From Allium sativum (Eukaryota > Streptophyta > Magnoliopsida > Asparagales > Amaryllidaceae): 64,000 nucleotides of DNA. Positions within the stretch are counted from its first letter, which is position 1, and each line of letters opens with the position of its first letter. The stretch spans positions 168,353,079-168,417,078 of the forward strand of contig CM060926.1 in the NCBI GenBank assembly GCA_030737875.1, written 5' to 3'. Under the pieces are notes generated by a model. It ran no database searches and was not told the DNA's origin. It saw only the letters and a program-made list of their open reading frames with translations. Position numbers and translations under genes: made by a program. This document shows positions 45,036 to 55,319 of this stretch, piece by piece.

Positions 45036-47031
45036 TCCGGTAGCTCCTGCAGGGGGAAAACAACTTCCTAAAGAGTTAACTCCTTCGAAGAGTGCACCCT
45101 CTCACAGCAGGTCGTCAAAAAGACACTACGAGTCTAAGGATAAAAGAAAGGATCCAATCAAAGAATCTGAGAAGGAGAGAAGTGACATTGTCCCTTCCAG
45201 CCAGCCAGAGTCGGTTGCCCCCGGGTCACGAGATTACATCCATGGTCCCGAGATTCAAGGTAGGCTGGAAAAGTTGTGGGAACAATTCCCCAACATCTTC
45301 TTCGAAAGGATGACGTTTGTTCCAGCCTTGGAACCAGTCCCTAGGAACTGGGATAATGAAGTCGTCGGGCACATTCGCCATGTAGCCAGGCAGTATGAAA
45401 TGATGAAGAAACATGCAGTTAATCTTTCAGAAGTCATATGAACGCTTGAAATGGAAGCACATAGATCTAAGGTGAAAATTGATAACAACGAAAGGGCTAG
45501 GACAAAGATGGAGAAGGACTTGGAAGATGCTCAATCCCAACTCGCCTTAGCGCGGAGAGATGCTGAAAATTATAAGATCGAATTGGAGAATGCTAAGAAA
45601 CGCTTTCATTCGGAACTTGATTCAAATAGTCTAGAGAAAATGGCCTTAAAGAAGGAGGTAGAAGATCTTAAAATGGCCAACATTGAGTTGAAGACAACAC
45701 AAGGCCATTTCGAAGCTGAGAGAGCTGCCTGGGAGGCAGAAAAAGCAAGTTTGAAAGAAAGTCTAGCTTTGGCTGAAGCGGAAAAGGTGATTTTAAATGA
45801 TCAAGTCGTGGATGCGGAGAGGCGCGTGGCTCTCGCCGAAAAGAATGTTGAAAGTGCCATTGAAATGGCTACTGCTTCTAACAACAAACTCTTCGAGAGA
45901 GAAAAGGATATCGAAGGGTTCGAAGAGATGATCTTTGACTTCCTCGGCCATGTCCTCAAAACCCGTAACATCTCGTGGATCCCGGATTACCACGTTACTT
46001 TAGCCAATTTATGGGATGCCATCGTTGAGGGTGAGAAGCAGAGATTGGGAGTTGAAGAGATTGACGAAGATGAGCTGATGAAGACCATCCTGTGGGATAA
46101 TGAGCCCGAGGATCTGGCAAAAGGTCGTCGTCTAATTCAAGAAGAAATGGAGAAGGAGAGAGCCCTGACTAAGGGCAAAAGTAAGATTGACGAAGGTTCA
46201 AGCTCAGCTGTAGAGCCCAAATCCTCCGGAGTTGAGGAGTACCATCCTGATGATCCATTAATTCCTTTGGGCTTAACTCCTGTGGTCGTCGGAGCTTCTG
46301 CAACTAGCTTAGATGGAGGATCAGCGGAAGGTATCTCCCTTTTTTCCCCACAATTTGTCAAAACAATTGTGAGTTGTCATCGTCTGGTAGAGCAACCAGT
46401 TGAATTGATAACATGTGTTCCCCATAATACAGGTGGCGAGCCCGTCGACAAAGATGTCGAGAAGAGGAAAGAGGCAGAGAAGGTTGTCGTCTCGCCTAGC
46501 GCCGGTGTTGAGATACCGAAGTAGGCCGAGGGTACAACAGTAGAGAAGGGCATCCTGGCACCCAGTGCTGATGCTCCCAAGGATGATGAAACCATCGAGG
46601 CCTTGAAAGATATGGATGGGCGCCATATAGAGGGTGAGGAGGATATCATTGGCACCAAAGAAGCCGAAGACGATGACGACGAAACTTTGGCTAACAGAAA
46701 AGCTAGGCAGGAAAAGGAGATGGCTTTAAAGAAAGTGGGACAGGAGCCTTTGAACATAGTCCCTATCTCAGAGTTTAATCCTAAAACTGGGATGGTTTTG
46801 AAACTCCAGCCCAAATCCATCAGCAAACAGCTTCATTTTGCGAACCCTGATGATTTCCCAGCTTCCCTTACTGATAAAAGGAAGAGAAAGGAGGTGGAGG
46901 AGGAATCTTCTGAAGAGTCGGACGTTCCTCTCATAGACAAAAGGAAGAGAAAGAAAGGTGATCAATTCGACGTTGACAAGGCGAAGCTGGAGAAACAGAA
47001 GCAGGAGAAGAGGTCAAAGCGTAAATAGGAT
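45036..47031 (+). pseudogene. Antisense ORF of element E, coiled-coil C-terminal part
   Basis: One plus-strand frame from about 45036 to the TAG at 47029, interrupted by a TGA at 45439 and a TAG at 46522. After a basic/Ser-rich start (SKRHYESKDKRKDPIK) it has a heptad-rich coiled coil (45451-45900) with MEKDLEDAQSQLALARRDAE and ALAEAEKVILNDQVVDAERR. A short conserved-looking block follows (IPDYHVTLANLWDAIVEGEK). An acidic tail ends in two KRKRK nuclear-localisation-like clusters. This layout (coiled coil, NLS, opposite strand, between pol and the 3' LTR) matches extra ORFs reported for Tat elements such as Grande and Ogre relatives. The function of such proteins is not established. An exon upstream (44878-45035) has a frameshift relative to it. 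Confidence 0.65.
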
Positions 47032-48268
47032 ATTGTCGCTTGTTTATATTTTGTCTTTAGGTTTCCCACTGGCCATGAAATGTAATTGTGAGACTGGCCC
47101 TCACTTTTGTTTTAGGTTGTTTTTTCACTTTCTAGGCTTGCAGTTTATAAATAAAAGCTTATCTCTTTTTGCATCACCGTGTACCTGCATTTAATAAACT
47201 TTTCATGCTTAGTCATAGACCATCTGATTATAACTACAAATCAGTCAAGCAACAGAAAGAAAAATTTAAAAATTTCAGTGTTCATGTGTATATGTATATA
47301 TGTATATGTGTATATACCCCCAATCAATCGTTAATGTGGCGCCTGACTAGGGCTTATTAAGGATTGATTAGCATTGTCTGCACGTTGCCCCCTATTTCTG
47401 AATATGGGGGACTTAGTAAATTTAGCAAGATAATTGTCCTTATGGTGTTGAGTTTCCGGCACCTTTCTTAGTGCTTAACCATAGACTCTCTTATATTCCC
47501 CTGGCGGTCGCCGAGGTCAGAGTTTGAATTTAACAGTTTAGTCACTCCCCGATCTTTTAGCGGGGCAAGAGTTCTTTCTCAGCGCTCAGTCGAAGACGCT
47601 TTTATACTCTCTCTCTCTCTGGAGAGTTAGAGTTCGAGCTCAGCAGTTCAATCGCTCCCCGATCCTTCAGTGGGGCGAGAGCTCTTTCTCAGCGCTCTGT
47701 CGGAGACGCTTTTATACTCTCTCTCTCTCTCTGGAGAGTTAGAGTTCGAGCTCAGCAGTTCAATTGCTCCTTGATCCTTCATCGGGGCGAGAGCTCTTTC
47801 TCAGCGCTCTGTCGGGGACGCTTTTATACTCTCCTGGCGGTCGCCGAGGTTAGAGTTCCGTCAAGGCGGTTCTGATCACGGTACACCTCCATGACTTACG
47901 GACATCGTCTTCATGTCCGTTATGCTCTCTCTTGGCTCTAGAGAGTTAGAGCGCTATCAATGATATGATTTACTTTATCACACCCTCATAGTTTTGACTG
48001 GTGATTACATTCCATTCTGATGGAAGGCACCTATAATTATATGCTTCTGGGATCATTGCATGATTCACAGCAATTTTCATAAAAATAGAAAGGCAGATAA
48101 ATAATAGTGCAATAAAGGTAAAAAAACACACAATATTTTTTTATTGGTTCAGTCGAATCATGACCTACGTCCACTTTATAATTTTTTGCTTTAAGAAATC
48201 GGACTATTCTAGGCAAGTCGTGCCTTGTACATGGTTCTTAACAAAGCAAAAGAACAGATCTGACATCT
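47032..48268 (-). other. Region between pol and the antisense ORF of element E
   Basis: Non-coding. It holds the 112 bp tandem repeats (47512-47850), a (TA/GT)-rich patch at 47285-47315, and near 48120-48180 a stretch CACACAATATTTTTTTATTGG with CCTACGTCCACTTTATAAT, similar to the 5' LTR at 54590-54640 (CACACAGAATTTATAGTGG, CCTACGTCCACTTTATATG). Confidence 0.7.
47512..47850. repeat. 112-bp tandem repeats in the 3' region of element E
   Basis: Three units start near 47512, 47622 and 47735. Each has GAGAGTTAGAGTTCGAGCTC or a variant, a CGATCCTTCA(G/T)(T)GGGGCGAGAG core, CTCAGCGCTC, GTCGGAGACGC and a CTCTCTCTCT tail. A CCTGGCGGTCGCCGAGGT phrase lies at both ends of the array (47499 and 47830). 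Confidence 0.9.
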
Positions 48269-51200
48269 TTACGTTAGGTACGGCCGTAAATGTTGGGCAT
48301 TCCACACTCTGGGGATTTCCTTTCCATCTACGGTTGCTAGCTTGAAGGTTCCATTATCAAGCTTGCACAGTATGGTGTACGGTCCTTCCCACTTCGCACC
48401 CATATGAGCTGGGGCTGGAAAGACACGCTTCAGAACCAAGTCTCCGGGTTCCAAGGTTCGAGCTCGAACCTTTTTGTTGTAGTATCGGGCGACCTGTTGT
48501 TTGCATCTCAAGGCACGCAGGTCTACTTCGTCCCTCTTTTCTTCGATCATATCCAGGGATTCGAGGAGCAACTCGTTATTAGTCATCGGATCGTAATAAG
48601 TCACTCGGTGAGAAGGTACCTTTATCTCAACCGGGATAACTGCTTCTGCTCCAAAAGCAAGGGAGAAGGGGGTATGTCCTGTTGCCAATTTATACGTTGT
48701 CCTGTAGGCCCATAGTGCTAGGGGAAATTCATCAGCCCACATGGCTCTGGCCCGTTTCAGTCTTCTTTTCAGAATGGACTTAATCACTTTATTCGCCGCT
48801 TCGACTTGTCCGTTCGATTGCGGGTGCGCCACAGAGGTGTACCGTTTCTCAATGTGGTATTTCTGGCAGAAGTTTCTGAATTCAGTGCTATCGAACTGAG
48901 TTCCGTTATCAGTTATCACAATCTTTGGAATCCCAAATCGACAGATGATGTTTCTAACGACAAAATTGATCACTCGTTTGGTTGTGATTGTAGTCAGTGG
49001 CTCAGCCTCAACCCACTTATTGAAATAATCTACGGCTACAATAGCGAACTTTGCTCCGCCCCTAGCTATGGGGAGACTTCCGATGATATCAATTCCCCAC
49101 ATAGCGAAAGGCCATGGGCTCATCATTGTTTTTAACTGATTAGGAGGTGCTCTAGGTATCTTTGAAAATCTCTGGCACGCATCACATCGTCGTGCGTATT
49201 TCGCCGCATCCTTATTTATGGTAGGCCAGAAATAACCATGCCGCAACACCTTTTTCACCAATGTTTGCCCTCCAGTGTGATCGCCGCATTCACCTTCGTG
49301 TACCTCCTGTAGCACACGCTTGATTTCGTCATGAGCTATACACCGAAGAAGTGGCATCGAAAATCCTTGTCTGTAAACAACTCCGCCTTGCAGAACGTAA
49401 CGGGCAGCTTTACGAATTACTTTATGCCTCTCGCTTTTCTTAGTCGGGAGTGCTCCATTCATCAAGAAATTCTTTAGAGGGGTCATCCATGACTCCCTTT
49501 CTGGTTCTGTCTCTAGTACCGGATCAATTTCCATCTGATCTATACTAGGAGACCGAAGTACTTCAACGGGGGCTAGCCCGGTTTCTTCAAGATCGTCGGA
49601 ACTAGCCATCTTTGCCAACTTATCCGCATGCTGATTCTCTGACCGCGGAATGTGAGATATGCTGTAGTGATCAAAGCCGTTCAGCAACTCCTTCACTTTC
49701 TTTAAGTATAAGATCAATCTTGCACTTTTGGCTTGGAATTTTCCAGTAACCTGGCTCATAACCAACTTGGAGTCGCAAAAGATGTCCATCTTTGTGACTT
49801 CCAACTCCTTTGCGATCCTCAGTCCGGCTATCAAGGCTTCATATTCAGAGTCGTTGTTAGTGGCGTGAAACTCCATCCGGATAGCATAGGATATCAGCCG
49901 TTTCTCGGGAGTTTCAAGCACTACTCCAGCGCCGGATCTCTTGTCATTCCTAGCGCCATCAGTATACAATTTCCAGGTACTGGGATCGAGAAGTAATTTT
50001 AAGGGGTCAACTTCTTCGTTTGCTACATCTTCCTCCGGGACGGTAAACTCCACTATGAAGTCGGCTATCACTTGCCCCCGAATTGACCGCCGGGGCTGAA
50101 AGTTCAGATCAAATTGACTCAACTCAATGTTCCACTTGAGTAGCCTTCCAGACGCTTCTGGTCTCTGTAGAACTTGCTTGAGTGGACGATCAGTGTATAC
50201 GGTAATGGGATGCGTCTGAAAATAATGTCGAAGCTTTCTAGAGGCGATCAGCAAACTATACGCCAACTTTTCTATCCTTGGATAATTACGCTCTGCTACC
50301 GTCAATTTTTTGCTCATGTAATACACAGGTCTTTGGATCTTATCTTCTTCTCTTACTAATGCTGAGCTGATCGCGTGGGATGACACTGCCAAGTACACGA
50401 ATAAGTCCTCGTGATCCATCGACTTAGATAGTATCAGTGGTTTTTCCAGGTGCCTCAGCAAGTTCTGAAACGCTTCTACGTAGTCGGGCATCCATTTGAA
50501 GTGGCGTTTTCCTCGCTTTATCAATTCGAAGAATGGGATGCATTTGTCCGTAGCCCTAGAGATAAATCTGCTTAGTGCGGCTACTTTTCCTGCAAGGCTT
50601 TGCACATCTTTAATTTGCCTAGGTTCCTGAATGTCTCTGATTGCTGCGATCTGGTCGGGATTAATCTCAATCCCACGAGAACTAACGATGAATCCCAAGA
50701 ATTTTCCGGAGGCGACCCCGAATGAACATTTTGTTGGGTTGAGTTTCATCCCGTACTTTCGAAGAATCCCGAACATGTCTGCCAAGTCCGTAGTGTGATT
50801 GGAGGATTGCCTGGACTTGACCAACATGTCGTCGACGTATACTTCCATTGTTTTCCCGATCTGGTTATAGAACATTCTGTTCACTAACCGTTGATATGTA
50901 GCGCCTGCGTTTTTCAAGCCAAAGGGCATTACTACATAGCAATATAATCCCAGATCCGTAATAAAGCTAGTATGTTCTTGATCTGGAACGTGCATTGGAA
51001 TCTGGTTATATCCTGAATAAGCATCCATAAACGAGAGAAGTTCATGGCCCGCCGTTGAGTCCACCAACTGATCGATCCGGGGTAACGGAAAACTGTCTTT
51101 TGGGCTGGCTTTATTCAAATCCGAGAAATCGATACACGTTCGCCACTTCCCGTTGGCCTTCTTTACCAGGACTGGATTTGAAATCCAGTCTGGATAGATT

Positions 51201-54200
51201 GAGTCTCTGATAAATCCATTACTTTTTAGCTTTCCAACTTCTTCTTTCAAAGCAGCGGACCTCTCTGGACCCAACATTCGCCTTTTTTGTTTTACCGGAG
51301 GATGTTTAGGGTTAATGCTTAATGAATGGCTCATGATTGATGGAGATATCCCGCACATGTCTGCGTGGGTCCAAGCAAATACATCCAAGTTATTTTTTAA
51401 GAAATTCGTCAGTTCTTTAGCTACATTCGGATTTAACTGGGATCCAATCTTAAGGACCTTCTCTGGGTCACTATCATCGATCGGTACATCCACAGTTGTC
51501 TCGTTTGGAGTCGCCATTCTACCCCCAGGTTCTTTGTCCTCTCTGGGATCTATATCCTTGGGCAACTCTCTGGGCGACTCTCCTACGTTTATCCTCTTTA
51601 GGTGCTATAAGGTCTCTGCCCTTGTAGGGGGAGAAGCGCCCTTGGTTTCTATGTCCCCTCCATTCCGGAGTAGCTTTAGCTCTGCAACATAACATGCTCG
51701 TGCGGCAACCTGATCTCCTCTGACAATACCAACACCAGCTTCCGTAGGAAATTTCAATAATAAGCACTAGGGGGCTATACAGGCTCTAAACTTTGCGAGG
51801 GCCAGTCGGCCCAAGAAGGCATTGTAGGGTGATTCAATATCCAAAACCACGAAGGGAAGGATTCTCACTCTCTGGCGTTCTCCTTCCCCAAGTGTAACTG
51901 GTAGCTCTACATAACCCAGTGGAGCGGTGGATGCTCCGTTAAATCCACGGATCCATCCCTGACAGGGCTTCAAGTCTTTTATCTCGAGGTTCATCTGGTC
52001 GAATGTCCTTTTGAAAAGAATATTGACGGAACTCCCGTTATCCACAAAAACTTTTTGAATAGTGGCCGGGCCAATAGGTACTGTGATTACAAATGGATCT
52101 TCAGTCGGAGCATGGACTCCAATGCTTTCTCGTTCGCGGAAAACGACATCGTCGGACATCATCTTTTGTTGCTTTAGCGGGACGTTGTCCTCGGGGTTGC
52201 TACACTCCCCTACCTCGAGGTGTTGCTTGGCTGCATTAACATACTGATCCAATGCCTTGGAACCGTGTCCGGCGAGATAAAGCCCTCCGATTACGGTATT
52301 GATAACAAGGTCCTTTCCTTTTTGCTGGGCGGTTGGCCTGACAGCAGGTTGATTCTGGTTCTGATTTGGGGCTTGTACGGCTTGCCCCCTATCCCTGGGC
52401 GTTACTCTGTATTCATCCAATTTTCCTTCTCGGAGAAGCCTCTCGACTACATCTCTTAGGTGACGGCATTCATTTGTCGAATGGCCATGAATCTGATGAA
52501 AGAGACAAAACTACCCCGTTTCACGCTCTTTCTCTGTCGACTCTCTGGGAGGAGGCCTTTTATTTTGGAGGACGTTGTACGAATCCATGAAGATATTTTC
52601 CAAAGTATCGTTTATTGGTGTATAACTCTCAAAAGACCTGGGACGAGTCCTTCTCTGGGGGTCGTTCCCTCGATTCCTCTTCCGGTTGTTGCCATTACTG
52701 TTATTATCATTGTTTCCTGACTGACGACCACCCTGATTTCGATTTCCGACATTAGCCTCAACCTTCCCCGAGCTGTCTCTTATCTGCTTGATGGCGACAT
52801 TGCTCTGGATTTCCTCTTTATCGGCCGTTTTTGCCTTTCGGTTAGCATATACTTCCTCCCGACGTAAGTGTACGTTAGCTTTTTCGTAGAATAATTCTCT
52901 AGTATGAGGTGGCTGGCCGGCCAGGTATCTCCCAAATTCAGTGTCTTTATCTACCCCATCAATCAGGGCTGCCACAACAGTTGGCTCATGAGGATCTTTA
53001 ACTTCAATAGCGGCCAGGTTGAAACAGTCAAGATACACTCTCAAACTCTTGCCTGGTCGTTGCTTGACGAGGAACAAGTCAATCACACTCTTCGTCTTTT
53101 GTGCATAGATGCAGAACTGTTCCACGAACCTTTCACTCAACTCCTTGAAGCTGGAAATTGATCTTGCTGGTAAGCGAGTAAACCATAATAATGATACATC
53201 CTCCAAGAATATGGGAAATGCTTTGCACTTGACAGCGTCAGAAGCTGCGGCAGCGGTCATTGACCAAGAATATCTCATCAGATGTTGGACGGGATCAGAT
53301 CTACTCGCGTAACGGTTCATCTGCGGCATATTGAAACGCCTCGGGAAAGTCGCATCTAAAATATCATCAGTGAAAGGGGTATGACTGCGGTCAATTCCCC
53401 AATCTTCATTCCGTTGTCCACGGCTATCTGCCAGAATTTGATGGATCATAGCTGCAACATTTTAACTGGTCAGCGGAGGTTCGGGGTCAGCGCTTCTTGC
53501 TCGGTGGGGTTCTCTAATCTCTCTTCCGGGAGCAGTCATGAAATCCGGGGCTCGGATTGGGCTTCGTTGCCCCCTGTTACCATGAGCATTTGCACGGCGA
53601 CGGGGCTGAGGTAGTCTGTTCTGTACAGGGCTGTCCACACCTCGAGCTCTGGGAGTTGTGGCGTGATTGTTCACATTACGGTTTGAGGGCCCCGCATCCA
53701 GTGCCTCTTCTTTCCATGATGGCAGGGTTCTAAATCGAAGCTGCTCTATGTTTTCAGGCCTCTCACACAGTCGCCGCGGAGGCCTTGGCGATTCCTCTGA
53801 CGAAGAAGAGTATTCTGGGGAGAGCGGACGAACTGGTGGCATCCTCTGCCTTGCGAGATCATTAAGCCTTCTATCCATAGCGGTTAAATTTTGTCGCAGA
53901 ACGGAGCTTTCCTGCCTTTGAGCAGCCAATTCATCAAACAATCTTTCCCACATTTCGGAAAAGTGAGAGAGATCCCCCTCAGTAACGGGAGCAGTAGGGT
54001 CATACTGATCATCATCACTTTCTCTTATGCGCAAAGAGCTTGTGCCAGGTCGAGCAGAGGGGCCAGGACGGTAGGAGCGAGCCATAGGCTCCTTTCCAGG
54101 TCGAGTTGTAGTCCGATCATCAATTCGGATCGCTGCGGATCGAGGATGGTGGCTCGCAGCGTCCCCCTGGGATCGGTTCGTAGTCACGGTACACGGAGGA

Positions 54201-54424
54201 TTCGAGGCGTTATCATGGGATCGAGTAACAACCCCTTCAGCAGTCCGGATCGCCTCGTTCTCATCGACTCCGAGTGTAGCACCTTCATCGGATCGGTTCA
54301 CCCCTGGCGCTCCGCGATCCAAAGTTCCCTCATTGCCCAGCTCGTGCACACTTTCTTCAACTGCTTCATTCGCGATTTCATTTGTCCATGAAGCTCGTAC
54401 TTTCTTAGTCTTCTTTCCAGCCAT
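48269..54424 (-). pseudogene. Element E Gag-Pro-Pol polyprotein, single frame with four stop codons
   Basis: About 2050 codons in one frame with no shift, starting MAGKKTKKVRASW at 54424. Gag core is near 53230-52860 (LLWFTRLPARSISSFKELS, EFGRYLAGQPPHTRELFYEK). A CX-type knuckle follows the second stop (FCLFHQIHGHSTNECRHL). Protease near 52040 has VDNGSSVNIL. In the pol part (from 51565), reverse transcriptase has FSDLNKASPKDSFPLPRIDQ and YVDD at residues 243-246. The first RNase H is at 385-500 and lacks the usual DAS. A second, archaeal-type RNase H at 530-655 has D535, E576, D598 and D648. Integrase has HHCC at H756/H763/C794/C797 and DD35E at D826, D886, E922. There is no chromodomain. 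Stops: TAA at 53464-53462, TAG at 52513-52511, 51769-51767 and 51607-51605. Confidence 0.92.
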
Positions 54425-54483
54425 GATATCAGATGTCGCTGGAATCTTCGAAAAGCTGAACAGTGAAGTTTTGGGACTGTTTT

Positions 54484-54499
54484 CTCAGTGAAAGCACCA
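54484..54499 (-). promoter_or_regulatory. Candidate primer-binding site of element E
   Basis: The minus strand reads TGGTGCTTTCACTGAG starting 3 nt inside the LTR end. TGG is the expected complement of a tRNA CCA end. I cannot assign the tRNA from memory. The distance of about 60 bp to the gag ATG is short but workable. Confidence 0.5.
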
Positions 54500-54502
54500 A
54501 AA

Positions 54503-55319
54503 TGTTAGATCAAAATTTGGACCTAACACCCAAATCGTTCTGATTCTTAAAGAATTTTAACTGGAGAATGAAGAAAAAGTAGAAAACACACAGAATTTAT
54601 AGTGGTTCGGCGTTAACGAGCCTACGTCCACTTTATATGTTATCGATTATACTTTGAATGCTAATACAATCAATGATTTCTCTCAAGCTCACTTTTACAA
54701 TTGTGATTTCTCTCAGTAATCTAGTAATAAAACTGATAAGAAATGGTGGTATGACAATAATGGCGGATTCAGTACTCAATATTGCCAAAAGATCCTGAAA
54801 AATGCCAAGCTCTGGGCTATTTATAGCTGATTTTGTCAGGCGGATCGCGGTCACACGTGGCACAAATCCCGAGAATATCGGATCGTATCGCAGCCTGATG
54901 AAGAATTAGTCAAATTAGCTGTTGTGGACAGGTGTCGCGATCCCCTTAAATATCGGATCGAGCAAAGGGGGAGAATCAGTCAAAGTGACAGTTGGGGACA
55001 CGTGTCGCTGGATCCGTGCATCTCGGATTGCCGAAGACTAGCTCGTGCTTGAACGGGTCAGAAGCTTCGCTGTGCGATCAGATCGGTCTGTGCTTGGTAG
55101 TAGCATATGTACGGATCGAGTCGTGTAGAAGTAGTCGGGTCGCTGATGTAATGGGGGAGATCCGAGGGGGACGATTCGATGAGAGGCGATCCGTGAGGGG
55201 CGATCCGTGAGTGGCGATCCTCTGATGCGATCCGATCCTTCATGGACTTAAGGAACACGATTTCATACTTTCTTCTTGTGAGTGAACCTTGGTGGTTTGG
55301 TCAAAAAGCTAACCAACAA
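54503..55319 (-). mobile_element. 5' LTR of element E
   Basis: 817 bp, TGTTAGATCAAAATTTGG on the left and GCTAACCAACA on the right (TG...CA). Contains many CGGATCG/CGATCCG units between 54840 and 55240. In minus orientation it ends at the primer site before gag. The matching 3' LTR is deleted. Confidence 0.8.
54817..54826 (-). promoter_or_regulatory. Probable TATA box of element E
   Basis: The minus strand reads CTATAAATAG, a textbook plant TATA box, about 490 bp into the LTR and about 390 bp before the gag ATG. Confidence 0.65.

Larger units (their letters stand above)
43862..55319 (-). mobile_element. Tat-lineage Ty3-gypsy element E, 3' LTR deleted
   Basis: On the minus strand the order is 5' LTR (55319-54503), primer site, gag-pro-pol (54424-48269), a 3' untranslated region with tandem repeats (48268-47032), and an extra ORF on the opposite strand (47031-43862) cut at its start. 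Two RNase H domains and the antisense ORF are diagnostic of the plant Tat lineage. E was inserted in the 5' LTR of B; B sequence resumes directly after it with ACATG (55320-55324). A deletion ending at about 43862 removed the 3' LTR and the start of the antisense ORF. Confidence 0.88.

Noticed and set aside
45793..46826. Minus-strand frames opposite the coiled-coil region
   Set aside because: Shadows caused by the biased codon use of the coiled coil.
48404..50359. Several plus-strand frames opposite pol
   Set aside because: Shadows of the long minus-strand Gag-Pol frame.
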